Shown here: positions 1 to 8,168 of the stretch, in pieces
How positions within the stretch are numbered: the first letter of the stretch is position 1
Layout: each line of letters begins with the position of its first letter
Assembly (NCBI RefSeq): GCF_900142535.1
Contig: NZ_FRBE01000021.1
Location: 1 to 60,846, forward strand
DNA length: 60,846 nucleotides
From: Fibrobacter sp. UWEL
GTDB taxonomy: Bacteria > Fibrobacterota > Fibrobacteria > Fibrobacterales > Fibrobacteraceae
Direction: 5' to 3'
Program-made: the position numbers and the translations under genes
Notes under the pieces: generated by a model
Seen by the model: the letters and a program-made list of their open reading frames with translations, nothing else
The model's database searches: none
Told to the model about the DNA's origin: nothing

Positions 1-80
1 TGAACAATAGACCAAGAAAAAGGCTTGACTACCTAACACCAAATGAGTATCTTTTGAAAAAGTTCAACATTATGCGTTAG
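1..80 (+). CDS. IS30-family transposase, C-terminal end only (cut by window edge)
   Basis: The reading frame open from position 3 to the TAG at 78-80 encodes the last 25 residues of a protein. They include NNRPRKRLDYLTPNEYL, the usual C-terminus of IS30-family transposases (NxRPRKxLGYxTPxE). The DDE catalytic domain would lie to the left of the window. A hairpin follows at 105-140. No terminal inverted repeat could be confirmed, because the other end of the element is out of view. It marks the left edge of an accessory region. Confidence 0.6.
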   Translation, partial: NNRPRKRLDYLTPNEYLLKKFNIMR

Positions 81-104
81 CGATTAGAAATCGCCATGTA
101 AATC

Positions 105-140
105 CTTAAGTCTAATGGACTCAGTGTCCTTTAGATTAAG
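105..140 (+). terminator. imperfect hairpin after transposase
   Basis: cttaa(g)tctaa(t)gga at 105-118 pairs imperfectly with tcc-ttaga-ttaag at 128-140. It lies 25 nt after the transposase stop and could be a terminator or part of the insertion-sequence end. No clear T-run follows. Confidence 0.3.
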
Positions 141-171
141 AAATTTCTGGTAGCAATAGTTTTCTGCCATT

Positions 172-543
172 TTAGAACCAGAACCATACGGGCATATTTG
201 TTGAAGTTGCGAATTCTAACGCTTCCACAACCTTTTTTACGGCATCTTTCTGATATTCCTTTGTACAGTATTGCTCAAATTCTTTTGCCATGTTTAGTGC
301 TTCAGAGATGAATTCTTGCTTAAGAATTCTATCCTCACCGATATCAATGAAAATGTCAAACTTTTCGCAGAAGTCAAAGAATAGAGTGTTTGTTAACGCG
401 CAAGTTTGAGTTTCTGTTAGAGACCATTCTTTAAAATTTCCTGTGCAAGGGTCACCGTTTTGCTCCATATCAACCTCAAGAGCCTGTTTGTTGAGGGGGA
501 CAAGCATGTAGTGTAAAGGATTATTGTTTTTTTGCATAATCAC
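172..543 (-). CDS. hypothetical protein, possible immunity partner
   Basis: This 123-aa, clearly acidic protein has no signal peptide, no membrane segment and no domain I recognise. It is the last gene of a three-gene minus-strand operon. Its start overlaps the stop of the preceding gene by 4 nt (540-543), so the two are probably translationally coupled. The upstream product looks like the C-terminal tip of a polymorphic toxin. In such loci a small acidic protein encoded directly downstream is often the cognate immunity protein; that role is inferred from position and charge only. The protein ends in an aromatic cluster (VWFWF). The open frame and tight spacing make it a likely real gene. Confidence 0.6.
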   Translation of the reverse strand: MIMQKNNNPLHYMLVPLNKQALEVDMEQNGDPCTGNFKEWSLTETQTCALTNTLFFDFCEKFDIFIDIGEDRILKQEFISEALNMAKEFEQYCTKEYQKDAVKKVVEALEFATSTNMPVWFWF

Positions 544-971
544 ATCTCCTTCCTTTTTAGAATTCTAAAATGCGTTGCTTCATTGAATTGATCGCGAGAT
601 CGGCCTTGCGTTTTTCCTTTCTCGTTAATATAATTTCTTGCATCCTTCCCGTTGATGTCGAGAAAACGTTCTTTACCTGTTTTCGAAGTGTCCACTAATC
701 TACAGAATCCTCCGACAACATCAGTTATGACCCGTAAGCTATTTTCCTTGTTGTTGTAGTATATCTTACGGCCATCTTCGCTAATTTCACCTTTTGCTCC
801 AGGAGCGAATTTTTCTACAAATGAATTTAGGTTTACTGTTTGCCAATTTTCTTTGTATTGGGAGGCTTCTTTTCTTGCTCGTTCAAAGATTTTGTCTAAC
901 CCTCTAGAAAAGAACCCTTTGACTTTTTGCATAAATACCTTGACTCTGTAATCGTGTTTTGTATCAGACAT
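540..971 (-). CDS. small basic protein resembling a polymorphic-toxin C-terminal tip
   Basis: This 143-aa protein has a basic helical N-terminal third (residues 1-45, rich in K and R). The rest reads like the tip of secreted polymorphic toxins: an EDGRKIYYNN strand, a VVGGFCRLVDT strand, FLDINGK, and the ending GRSRDQFNEATHFRILKRK. A terminal GRS-x-(D/E)-(Y/F)-N-x-x-THF-x-I stretch is one I associate with contact-dependent or Rhs-type toxin ends, but the toxin class is not identified. No delivery domain or secretion signal is present, so it is either a stand-alone toxin cassette or an intracellular protein. It overlaps the upstream DUF4417 gene by 8 nt and the downstream acidic gene by 4 nt. 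Confidence 0.5.
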   Translation of the reverse strand: MSDTKHDYRVKVFMQKVKGFFSRGLDKIFERARKEASQYKENWQTVNLNSFVEKFAPGAKGEISEDGRKIYYNNKENSLRVITDVVGGFCRLVDTSKTGKERFLDINGKDARNYINEKGKTQGRSRDQFNEATHFRILKRKEM

Positions 972-1647
972 TTACGCCCTCCGGATTTTTTGCAAAGGAT
1001 TTTGTTCTGTAATCTTTAAACACCTCGTATTTTATGTTATTTTCCTTTAGGATACTGGTGATTTGTTTGTTTTCATTTCCGTATAGCCAGCATTCTTTGG
1101 GGCGACTTAGAAGGATTTTTTGTTCAAAGCAGAAAATATCGCTAGGATCTTTTTTCTTTATGCAACCAAGCGTACCTATGTAGAATGGCGTTCCGTTAGG
1201 ATAACTGCGCAGGGCGCTATAAGTAGAGTGATCTCCAGTACGAAAGTTTCCGATAAGCTTAACCCCGTTGATTGCCAAATAAATTGCAGCCATCTGGTTT
1301 AGACATATGTTAAAACGTTGCTGTTCGGTTTTCCATTCGACTCGGGGACTTAAGTCGAAAACGACCATGGCGTAATATTCTTTGTATATGGGTAAATCTT
1401 CCTTAAGTTTTTTTAGACGAGGGTAAATGAACTCATCGTCACAAAATGTGCATAATGCAGTCGTACTTTTATTTCTGCTTTGCAACCGATTTCGAAAGGG
1501 GAGTATTTCGGATGGTTTTTTGTGTACGAAAAACGACTTTTTGAAGCGAGGAAATCCGCTTTTAGAAAAGCTGATTTTGTGCTTTCGTAGTTCGTTGTAT
1601 AGCTCAGAGTAGAGCTGGAATAGATTTGTTTTATGTCTTAAAACCAT
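964..1647 (-). CDS. DUF4417 family protein
   Basis: This 227-aa protein matches the DUF4417 pattern as I know it. It has an F.DDE.....P. region (residues ~68-85), a VVFDLSPR strand, then IYLAINGVKLIGNFRTGD, a Y.S...GTPF.IGTLGCIK segment and a C-terminal PKECWLYG. Family members are common on phages, plasmids and integrative elements; their activity is unknown to me. It is the first gene of the minus-strand operon leading into the toxin-tip-like gene. It is transcribed divergently from the XRE/ImmA regulator gene, with a 360-bp gap between them. Confidence 0.65.
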   Translation of the reverse strand: MVLRHKTNLFQLYSELYNELRKHKISFSKSGFPRFKKSFFVHKKPSEILPFRNRLQSRNKSTTALCTFCDDEFIYPRLKKLKEDLPIYKEYYAMVVFDLSPRVEWKTEQQRFNICLNQMAAIYLAINGVKLIGNFRTGDHSTYSALRSYPNGTPFYIGTLGCIKKKDPSDIFCFEQKILLSRPKECWLYGNENKQITSILKENNIKYEVFKDYRTKSFAKNPEGVNV

Positions 1648-1662
1648 AATTTACCCTAGGCA

Positions 1663-1678
1663 AATTATCCTGATAATT
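1663..1678. promoter_or_regulatory. inverted repeat in promoter region of the DUF4417 operon
   Basis: aattat-cctg-ataatt is a perfect 6-bp inverted repeat 16 nt upstream of the DUF4417 start. It is a candidate operator for the divergently encoded XRE/ImmA regulator. The link is inferred from position only. Confidence 0.3.
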
Positions 1679-1706
1679 GAATGTTAGGGAAAATTATGCT
1701 ATATTA

Positions 1707-1809
1707 CGAGATGCTCGAGGTCGTCTATAGCGAAATCTCGACTGCGCCTCGGAGTTGGTTCAGAACTCTGGGGCGCTTCCCTTTTGGGTCAATGGGGACA
1801 ACATGTCCC
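1707..1809 (+). ncRNA. candidate structured RNA or leader in divergent intergenic region
   Basis: Three hairpins follow one another. The first pairs cgagat 1707-1712 with atctcg 1735-1740. The second is a 13-bp stem with two G-U pairs, 1744-1756 with 1764-1776, followed by ttccctttt. The third pairs gggaca 1795-1800 with tgtccc 1804-1809. The stretch is GC-richer than its AT-rich surroundings. An open frame here (1681-1869) has no ribosome site and looks fortuitous. It could be a small RNA, a 5' leader of the 2008 gene, or part of an attachment site. The rest of the 1648-2007 gap is AT-rich with no recognisable feature. Confidence 0.3.
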
Positions 1810-2007
1810 ACGATGGATAATATACAACTAGAAAACTCTTGTGTCAAGGGTGAAATGAAACTTTTTTAATTAAGATTTTCTGATTAGTGTGTTTTTGTGC
1901 TTTTGATTGTTTTGTTTTTTACAGTCTTTTGTAAAAATTTGTGAATTGCTTTGCTTTTTTATTGAAATTTATTAGCAAATAGTGTATTTTTGTGTTTGAG
2001 GTGAAAA

Positions 2008-3135
2008 ATGGAACAATCAGTGTTGAGCGAAAATATTCGTCGTTATATGAAGCTTGGTAATTGGACTATACCCTCGTTGGCTCAGGCTGCTGAAATCAGT
2101 GCGACGACTCTTTCCAATTGCCTCAATGACAAGTCTGATCCGCGTATTTCCATTATACAGAAAATCGCAGATAAGTTGAATGTCTCAATGTCTCAACTCT
2201 TTTCTGAAAAACCCTCTTTTGAAAATTTTCGTTTCCGATCTTTGTATGCTCTTACTGCTAAGGAGAGGGCTTTCCGAGAAGATTTGCTCTATTCGACATA
2301 TGACAAAATACAGGAATACTTAAAAATTGAGCGGTTTGCGGAAAAAGGAAATGTTTTTTTGTTTTCTAATGAAAAATTTGATAATCCCATTGAGGCTGCG
2401 CATGTTGTAAGGGAGAGACTAGGATTCTCTCAAAGTGCTCCTATTTTAGATATTTGTGAGTTGGTTTCGAAAATAGGTGTTAAGTTTTTTCATTTTGATT
2501 TCAAATACTCAAAAACCTATGGCGCCTCGGTTGCGGCAAACGATGGTGGGCCAGCGATAATTTTGAATAGTTCTATTGAATCTGTAGAACGAAAAATTTT
2601 TACTATAGCTCATGAGCTTGGACACATCCTTTTGCATAAGGATACTTTCAAAAGTTCTGAAACGATGGAAGAGAAAAACTCAACTGAAGAAGGTGAGGCG
2701 AATTTATTTGCGGGCGAGTTGCTGTGCCCTCAAGAAATTGTTTACGAAAAGGTAAAAGAAACACATGGATTCTCGTTTATAGATGCTGTGCTGAAAATTA
2801 AACAGATTTATAAAGTGAGCTATGGGACGGTTTTGCACCAGTATTGCAATAGGTATGGTATTTCGGAACAGTATTCTGCGGTGACAAAAAAATTTCAAGC
2901 GATGTATGCGAATAAAAATAATGTCTCGTTTAAAAATCACTTTGAACCATATGCCTTGAGTGAAACGCTGTATCGCTTTGAAGATCCTTTTTTCCGTGAT
3001 ATTGTTGTGACTTTGTGTAGAACCGAAAAGATTTCGTCGGCGAAAGCAGCTGAACTTTTAAATTGGAAGAGAGTATCTCTTGAAAAATGGTGTGAAAAAA
3101 TGGATGAGTCTTCAGAGAACTCGCTCCCTTTTTAG
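2008..3135 (+). CDS. XRE-family regulator fused to ImmA/IrrE metallopeptidase
   Basis: This is a 375-aa cytoplasmic protein. Residues ~7-62 form an XRE helix-turn-helix with the recognition segment SATTLSNCLNDKSDP. A Zn-peptidase domain follows, with HELGH at 202-206 and the second-helix glutamate in EGEANLFAGELL (E230). This is the COG2856 layout, in which the protease cleaves a repressor or the protein is itself a stress-responsive regulator, as on ICEBs1-type elements and in toxin-antitoxin loci. The start is supported by 'gaggtgaaaa' just before the ATG. It lies opposite the DUF4417 operon, which it may control. A strong hairpin terminator follows. Confidence 0.85.
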   Translation: MEQSVLSENIRRYMKLGNWTIPSLAQAAEISATTLSNCLNDKSDPRISIIQKIADKLNVSMSQLFSEKPSFENFRFRSLYALTAKERAFREDLLYSTYDKIQEYLKIERFAEKGNVFLFSNEKFDNPIEAAHVVRERLGFSQSAPILDICELVSKIGVKFFHFDFKYSKTYGASVAANDGGPAIILNSSIESVERKIFTIAHELGHILLHKDTFKSSETMEEKNSTEEGEANLFAGELLCPQEIVYEKVKETHGFSFIDAVLKIKQIYKVSYGTVLHQYCNRYGISEQYSAVTKKFQAMYANKNNVSFKNHFEPYALSETLYRFEDPFFRDIVVTLCRTEKISSAKAAELLNWKRVSLEKWCEKMDESSENSLPF

Positions 3136-3161
3136 AATGTCTATTTTGGACAAGAAAATTG

Positions 3162-3194
3162 AAAAGTCCTCGAAGAAAAACTTCGAGGACTTTT
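3162..3194. terminator. bidirectional intrinsic terminator
   Basis: A perfect 14-bp stem pairs 3162-3175 with 3181-3194 around an AAAAA loop. It is flanked by A and T runs, so it can act for the convergent regulator gene and thrS. A second, shorter hairpin (atcctcgc/gcgaggat, 3214-3233) lies between it and the thrS stop. Confidence 0.8.
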
Positions 3195-3213
3195 GTAATG
3201 CTAGTTCAGTGAA

Positions 3214-3233
3214 ATCCTCGCTTTCGCGAGGAT
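3214..3233. repeat. short palindromic element (REP-like)
   Basis: An 8-bp perfect stem, atcctcgc/gcgaggat with a TTTC loop, sits in the gap before the thrS stop. It has the look of a dispersed palindromic element but no second identical copy was found in this window. Confidence 0.3.
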
Positions 3234-3245
3234 GACGCCTGCCAA

Positions 3246-5183
3246 TTAACGAACAACCTTGCGATCGTCTTCGGTCATAGCCAGGAATTCAGCGACGGTC
3301 ATCTGACCCTTATCGCCTTCCTTACGCTTGTTGACGGAAACCTTGCCTTCTGCCATTTCCTTCTCGCCAACGATGATCTTGTACGGAACCTTCTGGAGTT
3401 CGCACTGACGGAACTTGTAGCCAAGCTTTTCGTTGGATTCGTCGATGTCGCAGCGGACGCCGGCGTTCACCAGTTCGCGTTCCACCTTGTGGGCGTATTC
3501 AGCGAACTTTTCGGAGATGGGGAGGACGCGTGCCTGGACCGGAGCGAGCCACAGCGGGAAATCGCCCATGAATTCTTCAATAAGAATACCGAGGAAGCGT
3601 TCGATGGAACCCACGGCTGCGCGGTGCAGCATAACGGGGATGTGCTTCTGGTTGTCCTTACCGACATATTCTGCACCGAGACGCTGGGGCAGGTTGAAGT
3701 CCACCTGGATGGTACCGCACTGCCAATCACGGCCGAGGGAATCCTTCAGGGTGAATTCAAGCTTCGGGCCGTAGAAGGCGCCTTCGCCCGGGTTCAAGAT
3801 GTAGTCGAGGCCAGCCAGCTTGGTTGCTTCTTCGAGAGCTGCTTCAGCCTTGTCCCAAAGTTCGTCAGAACCCACGCGGCGTTCCGGACGGGTGGAGAAC
3901 TTCACCACGATGGAATCGAAACCGAAGTCGTGGTAGATTTCCTTCACGAGAGCGCAGAAGTCTGCCACTTCGGAAGCGATCTGTTCTTCAGTACAGAAGA
4001 TATGAGCGTCATCCTGGACGAAGCCGCGGACACGCATCAAACCGTGCATGGTACCGGCAGGTTCGTAACGGTGGCACTTACCGAATTCAGCAAGACGCAT
4101 CGGGAGATCACGCCAGCTGCGGAGGCCAGTGTTGAAGATCTGGATATGGCAAGGGCAGTTCATTGGCTTCACAGCCATTTCAACGTCGCCAGCCATGGTC
4201 TTGAACATGTTTTCGTTGTACTTGTCGGCGTGGCCGGACTTGATCCACAAAGTCTTGTTCACGATTTCCGGAGTAATGACTTCGAGGTAACCGCGGCGGT
4301 CGATCTTACCACGGATGTAGTCCTTGAGGGCGTTGACCATCTTGGTACCGTTCGGGTGCCAGAAAACCATGCCAGGAGAATGGTCTTCAATGTGGTAGAG
4401 GTCCATTTCCTTACCGATGCGGCGATGGTCGCGCTTTTCGGCTTCTTCAAGGAACTTCAAATAGGTTTCCAGACCTTCCTTGTCGGCAAAGCAGGTGCCG
4501 TACACGCGGGTCAGCTGGTCGCTGTTCTGGTCGCCGTGCCAGTATGCACCTGCGAGGGAGAGCAGCTTGAAGGACTTCAGCTTGCCAGTGCTCGGAACGT
4601 GAGGACCTGCACAGAGGTCTTCCCAGTTCTTGCCCGGTTCGCCGTTTGCATAGAAACTCAGGGTGCCGTCAGCGCCTTCGCGAGCCAGAGCGCGTTCAGC
4701 GTTGTCGGTCTTGTACTTGTCGCCAGCGGTGCGCTTCAGGCCTTCTTCACCGGAAACAACCACGCGAGTGAACGGGCGGTCTTCCTTGATGATTTCCTTC
4801 ATGCGCTTTTCGATCTTTTCGAAATCAGACTGCTGAAGCGGGGTCGGTGTCATCAAATCGTAGTAGAAACCCTTTTCAACTGCGGGACCGTAAGCCAGCT
4901 TGGTGCCCGGGAAGAGGTCGCAGATAGCTTCTGCCATCACGTGGCTGCAGGAGTGGCGCAACAGCATCAAGCAATCCGGATCGTCATTGTTGGTCGTGAT
5001 GATCTTGAAAGCGCCGTCTTCGGTCAGGGGGCGGGAGAGGTCCAGGACCTTGTCGCCCAGCTTCACGCCGAGAGCCTTGCGTGCGAGGCCTTCAGAAATG
5101 CTCTTTGCTACTTCGAGGCCGGTGGTGCCAGATTCAACGGTACGTACGCTGCCATCGGGCATGGTGAGGTTGATTTGAGACAT
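3246..5183 (-). CDS. thrS: threonine--tRNA ligase
   Basis: ThrRS, 645 aa, charges tRNA-Thr with threonine in the cytoplasm. An N-terminal TGS domain (residues ~1-60) is followed by the editing domain (HSCSHVMAEA and CAGPHVPSTG). The class II catalytic core has NCPCH (zinc Cys343), a motif-2 region RLAEFGKCHRYEPAG, HGLMRVRGF and the motif-3 region GSIERFLGILIEEF. A C-terminal anticodon-binding domain ends the protein. The open frame extends 53 codons further upstream, but the ATG at 5183 has a good ribosome site (aaaggaaa) and begins the TGS domain directly. No T-box is visible upstream. The long open frames on the opposite strand are codon-bias shadows. Confidence 0.97.
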   Translation of the reverse strand: MSQINLTMPDGSVRTVESGTTGLEVAKSISEGLARKALGVKLGDKVLDLSRPLTEDGAFKIITTNNDDPDCLMLLRHSCSHVMAEAICDLFPGTKLAYGPAVEKGFYYDLMTPTPLQQSDFEKIEKRMKEIIKEDRPFTRVVVSGEEGLKRTAGDKYKTDNAERALAREGADGTLSFYANGEPGKNWEDLCAGPHVPSTGKLKSFKLLSLAGAYWHGDQNSDQLTRVYGTCFADKEGLETYLKFLEEAEKRDHRRIGKEMDLYHIEDHSPGMVFWHPNGTKMVNALKDYIRGKIDRRGYLEVITPEIVNKTLWIKSGHADKYNENMFKTMAGDVEMAVKPMNCPCHIQIFNTGLRSWRDLPMRLAEFGKCHRYEPAGTMHGLMRVRGFVQDDAHIFCTEEQIASEVADFCALVKEIYHDFGFDSIVVKFSTRPERRVGSDELWDKAEAALEEATKLAGLDYILNPGEGAFYGPKLEFTLKDSLGRDWQCGTIQVDFNLPQRLGAEYVGKDNQKHIPVMLHRAAVGSIERFLGILIEEFMGDFPLWLAPVQARVLPISEKFAEYAHKVERELVNAGVRCDIDESNEKLGYKFRQCELQKVPYKIIVGEKEMAEGKVSVNKRKEGDKGQMTVAEFLAMTEDDRKVVR

Positions 5184-5260
5184 AATAATTTCCTTTTTTG
5201 GGCAGTTCTTGCCCGGTTCCGCAGAAATACGACATCTGACGGTGCGGGCAAAGATAGGAA

Positions 5261-5295
5261 TTAGACGAGAGACGAGAGGCGAGAGACGAGAGAAA
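5261..5295. repeat. degenerate 7-bp tandem repeat, locus A
   Basis: The stretch reads ttagacg-agagacg-agaggcg-agagacg-agagaaa: five units in strict 7-bp register, upstream of thrS. The units resemble those of the longer array at 36392-36482. Confidence 0.6.
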
Positions 5296-5570
5296 ATAGG
5301 GCTGGGGACAGTTTTTTTCGATTTTAGGCGTTGCCGCGGCATACGCCCGCAGCCGGGCTGTCGCGTTATCGACTCATGAAATTCGCCGTCCGTTCAGCCT
5401 CGCTTCGCGAGTCCGAATGGCTTTGCCACTTCCATCTCCCCTAAAGGGGACCATGGCCCACTAAGAACTAAAGTTCTAAATGGTTGCAGGCCTAACGCAA
5501 TGAGCCAAAAAGGAGGATGTTAAAAAAATGTTACAATTCGGTTTCAGGGGGGCTTTAATATAATGTATAA
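5296..5570. other. intergenic region, no gene seen
   Basis: The part 5310-5510 is GC-rich and contains several short palindromes (for example 'cctcgcttcgcgag' and 'ctcccctaaaggggac'). It has the look of a decayed dispersed repeat. Neither strand carries a supported gene. The part after 5510 is AT-rich and leads into two inverted repeats in front of the next gene. Confidence 0.4.
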
Positions 5571-5594
5571 CTATATATACTAAAGTATATATAG
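5571..5594. promoter_or_regulatory. perfect AT-rich palindrome, candidate operator
   Basis: ctatatatact-aa-agtatatatag is an 11-bp perfect inverted repeat with a 2-nt centre. It lies just after a TATAAT-like hexamer (about 5558-5564) and about 130 bp before the gene at 5723. It could be a repressor site or a cruciform. Confidence 0.4.
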
Positions 5595-5670
5595 TATATA
5601 CCTTATAATTAAAGAATTTGTATGTAAATTACACATAAATTAATTCTTTCTTTGAAAGACAACAAATGTC

Positions 5671-5710
5671 ATGAAATGTTTAGTAGAATTGAAGTCGTTA
5701 AACATTTCAT
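5671..5710 (+). promoter_or_regulatory. 12-bp inverted repeat abutting a ribosome site
   Basis: atgaaatgttta (5671-5682) pairs perfectly with taaacatttcat (5699-5710). The second arm ends directly before the Shine-Dalgarno sequence aaggag (5711-5716) of the gene at 5723. As RNA it would form a stem next to the ribosome site; as DNA it is a plausible operator. Confidence 0.45.
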
Positions 5711-5722
5711 AAGGAGCATCAA

Positions 5723-6820
5723 ATGCCTTTCGAAGATTTCCAATCCCCTTATACGCTAATTCCTTCCACGAAATGGGCATCTCGTTATGTTGCGTTTCAT
5801 GATGATCGGTTACGACCATTTACCGTCTTTCCTGTGGAAGAATCTATAGCTTTGGATAAAGAACTCCCTTTGCCTCCGAATCTTCTTGAAACTCTTTCTG
5901 ATATCAATGATGAATTCGGTTATAGATTTGATTTGGCTCAAAAGTATGATCCAAAAATCTCAACTGATATGATGCTTGCGGGAATGACTTCCGATTATCT
6001 GTTCAATAAGAAAAATCCATTTGATATTAGTCCGTCGCTAAGGCTTCAATCTGTTTTTGATATGGCGAATAAATTGTCTAAAAGTTCTCATTATGCAGGG
6101 CCTAAAGCATCTCCAAGCAAAGTTTTTTCTTTGTATCAAGATTATCTTGCTGGCAAGGTTAACCCATTTGGTGTTTTTGGTAATAATATTTTGAACCAAC
6201 TTGCGAATTGGAAAGCTCGACAGAGATATTTTGAACTGCTGACTGAAACTGTCCAAGAAGTGAATCAATCTAATAAACCGATCAGTTCCAGAAGATTGAG
6301 CGATTTGGAAAAAGGGGTTGTTTTGCATGATATGTATGATGTTCTTCATCGCAATGGAGAAGATGCCTCTTGGATTTCTGACATTGCAGATTATCCGTTT
6401 GATATTAGAGTTTATAGAATTGCAGATGGATATGGACCGCAAAATAATGTGCGTGGTGGTGTAAATTTTGATTTGGAGCGTCCGATGATCAATATGAATT
6501 TGGGAAAGATTGTTGGCAACGGTCCTGAAATTTTGTCATATTCAAAGATGCTGAGGACTCTTTTCTTGCATGAATTAAGGCATATTTGGCAAAAAACACA
6601 GACTGCTTGGTCTTCGAAACTTGTAGAGAAGAATATATTGACTGAAGTAGATGCTCATCAGATGCAGTTTTTAATGGAACGATTGTTGAATCTTCCTGCA
6701 AGTGATTTAAGATCGTTTTTTGAAACTCAGAAAGAAAATGAATACTATCTAGAACGTGCACTGATGGATCAAGGGTATAAAAAGAAAGGTTATATTTATT
6801 CAAAGGATTATTATAAATGA
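5723..6820 (+). CDS. hypothetical protein with HExxH motif (putative metallopeptidase)
   Basis: This 365-aa protein has no signal peptide. Near its C-terminus it carries FLHELRHIWQK, an HExxH zinc-peptidase signature with His283 and His287. About 25 residues later comes TEVDAHQMQF, where the acidic residue could be the third ligand. The remainder is unrecognised: an N-terminal region to about residue 60, then a mostly helical middle. It starts from a strong aaggag site and overlaps the next gene by 4 nt, so the two form an operon. AT-rich codon use suggests transfer. The peptidase role is an inference from the motif alone; it may instead be a metal-binding effector. Confidence 0.6.
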   Translation: MPFEDFQSPYTLIPSTKWASRYVAFHDDRLRPFTVFPVEESIALDKELPLPPNLLETLSDINDEFGYRFDLAQKYDPKISTDMMLAGMTSDYLFNKKNPFDISPSLRLQSVFDMANKLSKSSHYAGPKASPSKVFSLYQDYLAGKVNPFGVFGNNILNQLANWKARQRYFELLTETVQEVNQSNKPISSRRLSDLEKGVVLHDMYDVLHRNGEDASWISDIADYPFDIRVYRIADGYGPQNNVRGGVNFDLERPMINMNLGKIVGNGPEILSYSKMLRTLFLHELRHIWQKTQTAWSSKLVEKNILTEVDAHQMQFLMERLLNLPASDLRSFFETQKENEYYLERALMDQGYKKKGYIYSKDYYK

Positions 6821-8052
6821 CTTTATTTGCAAGAATAAAATGTTTTTTGACTCTGTCTTTATTGGGACTCGCTACGTGTGCGTATTGTGCTATGCATGAT
6901 GATTGGGGATGTATATTGCATCCCGACTCCTCGGACTGTAATAAAAGTCATGAAATAGAAAACCCTAGGTATGATTTTGAAGCTTTGACTGTGGCCCGAC
7001 TTGAGAAACGTCCTGACGGTGATTTTGTTTGCTTCAAGATAATTTACCTCTTTAAAGATTCGATGAAGAAATTTAGGATTGGTGACGAACTTGAAATGAA
7101 ATGGTCTCGTAAATCTTTGTACGGGTTGTCTTATTTTTATGGTTTGTATGGCAAGGACAGTAGTTTTGTGCGCACTTTTTATGAAAATGCTAGAGAAACT
7201 ATTCTTTCTGAAAATGAATACGAGCCGTTGTTAAGACTCGGTCCTCATAATGAAAATTTCTGGCAGTACATGTATTTCTGCGACAACCGCCATGATATTC
7301 GCACTCGTCATCCGGATAGTCTGGATTTCTCAGAAACATCCTTCATGTTTATGCGGAATACACCCTATGAAAGCTGGATGAATAATGATTCCCTTATTGA
7401 CGTGTCTGTTGCGACATTCCGTGAATATCTTAAGGATCTTAAGAAATCTCCGAAGCAGATTGAACAATTTGAAAATGCGTTAAAAGCTAGAACAGCAATA
7501 AGGATTGATTCGCTAAAAAGGGATTACGTTGCTCTTGGAACCGTTTGGAAGTCTGTTCAGCATAATGGTTTTTGTGAAATAAACTTTGCACCAAGATATG
7601 TGTTTAAACGACGTGATAATTGCGATGACTTCATGTGTGCTAAAGAATCCAAGGCGGTAAATGATCCGTTCTGGATGTATGATCAAAAATTTGGGAAACC
7701 ATTCTATACGATAACTGCGAAAAAACAAGGGAAGTGTTTCTCTCCGGACAGAATGTTCAAGGAAGATTTTCTAGTGGGTCATGTTGAAGGCTCGAAGCTA
7801 GTCCTGGATACCACCTACTCCTCCTGGGATTACATTTATCATGACAACAGGTTGATTGATGTTTCCTTTGGTCTGCCCTATGAAAAATTCCTTTCGTACT
7901 TGATTCCGGACCACTTTACTCTTGATGATGTGATTACGAAAGCGACCTACCAAGTTTTTGAAGACATCTATAAGAATTCTTCAAAGGAAAACTCCAAGAA
8001 GGTGGAACGCGTTCTGAAGAAAATTGATAAGGTCTGCCGGGAATATGATTGA
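6817..8052 (+). CDS. hypothetical exported protein
   Basis: This 411-aa protein has a clear N-terminal signal sequence (basic start, then CFLTLSLLGLATCAYC; cleavage probably near residue 25). Several cysteines and aromatic residues follow. No known domain was recognised. It overlaps the HExxH gene by ATGA, so it is translationally coupled to it. One gene of the pair encodes a probable cytoplasmic metallopeptidase-like protein and the other an exported protein. The signal may also be read as a lipoprotein type because of the Cys residues near the cleavage region. Confidence 0.6.
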   Translation: MTLFARIKCFLTLSLLGLATCAYCAMHDDWGCILHPDSSDCNKSHEIENPRYDFEALTVARLEKRPDGDFVCFKIIYLFKDSMKKFRIGDELEMKWSRKSLYGLSYFYGLYGKDSSFVRTFYENARETILSENEYEPLLRLGPHNENFWQYMYFCDNRHDIRTRHPDSLDFSETSFMFMRNTPYESWMNNDSLIDVSVATFREYLKDLKKSPKQIEQFENALKARTAIRIDSLKRDYVALGTVWKSVQHNGFCEINFAPRYVFKRRDNCDDFMCAKESKAVNDPFWMYDQKFGKPFYTITAKKQGKCFSPDRMFKEDFLVGHVEGSKLVLDTTYSSWDYIYHDNRLIDVSFGLPYEKFLSYLIPDHFTLDDVITKATYQVFEDIYKNSSKENSKKVERVLKKIDKVCREYD

Positions 8053-8168
8053 CGACATAGTTTATTGAGTTGCTCCGAAAGAGATTCCCTGATTACAAGG
8101 GGAGTGTAAACCTTGCTTTGTGTAATGGTTTGTATTATATTTGTGTTGTAAAATAAGTGAGGTGTACT

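Noticed and set aside
1681-1869. 62-codon open frame in the divergent gap
   Set aside because: It spans three hairpins, has no ribosome site, and the translation looks random.
3489-5264. 591-codon open frame on the plus strand opposite thrS
   Set aside because: It is entirely antisense to a well-supported ThrRS. Composition follows the codon bias of thrS, and it has no ribosome site or recognisable motif.
5184-5342. N-terminal extension of ThrRS
   Set aside because: The extra 53 residues run over heptamer repeats and the ribosome site of the ATG at 5183, and have no counterpart in the TGS domain.
5517-5563. Tiny ORFs behind an aaggagg sequence
   Set aside because: The spacing to either ATG is poor and the peptides (11-13 aa) have no supporting context.
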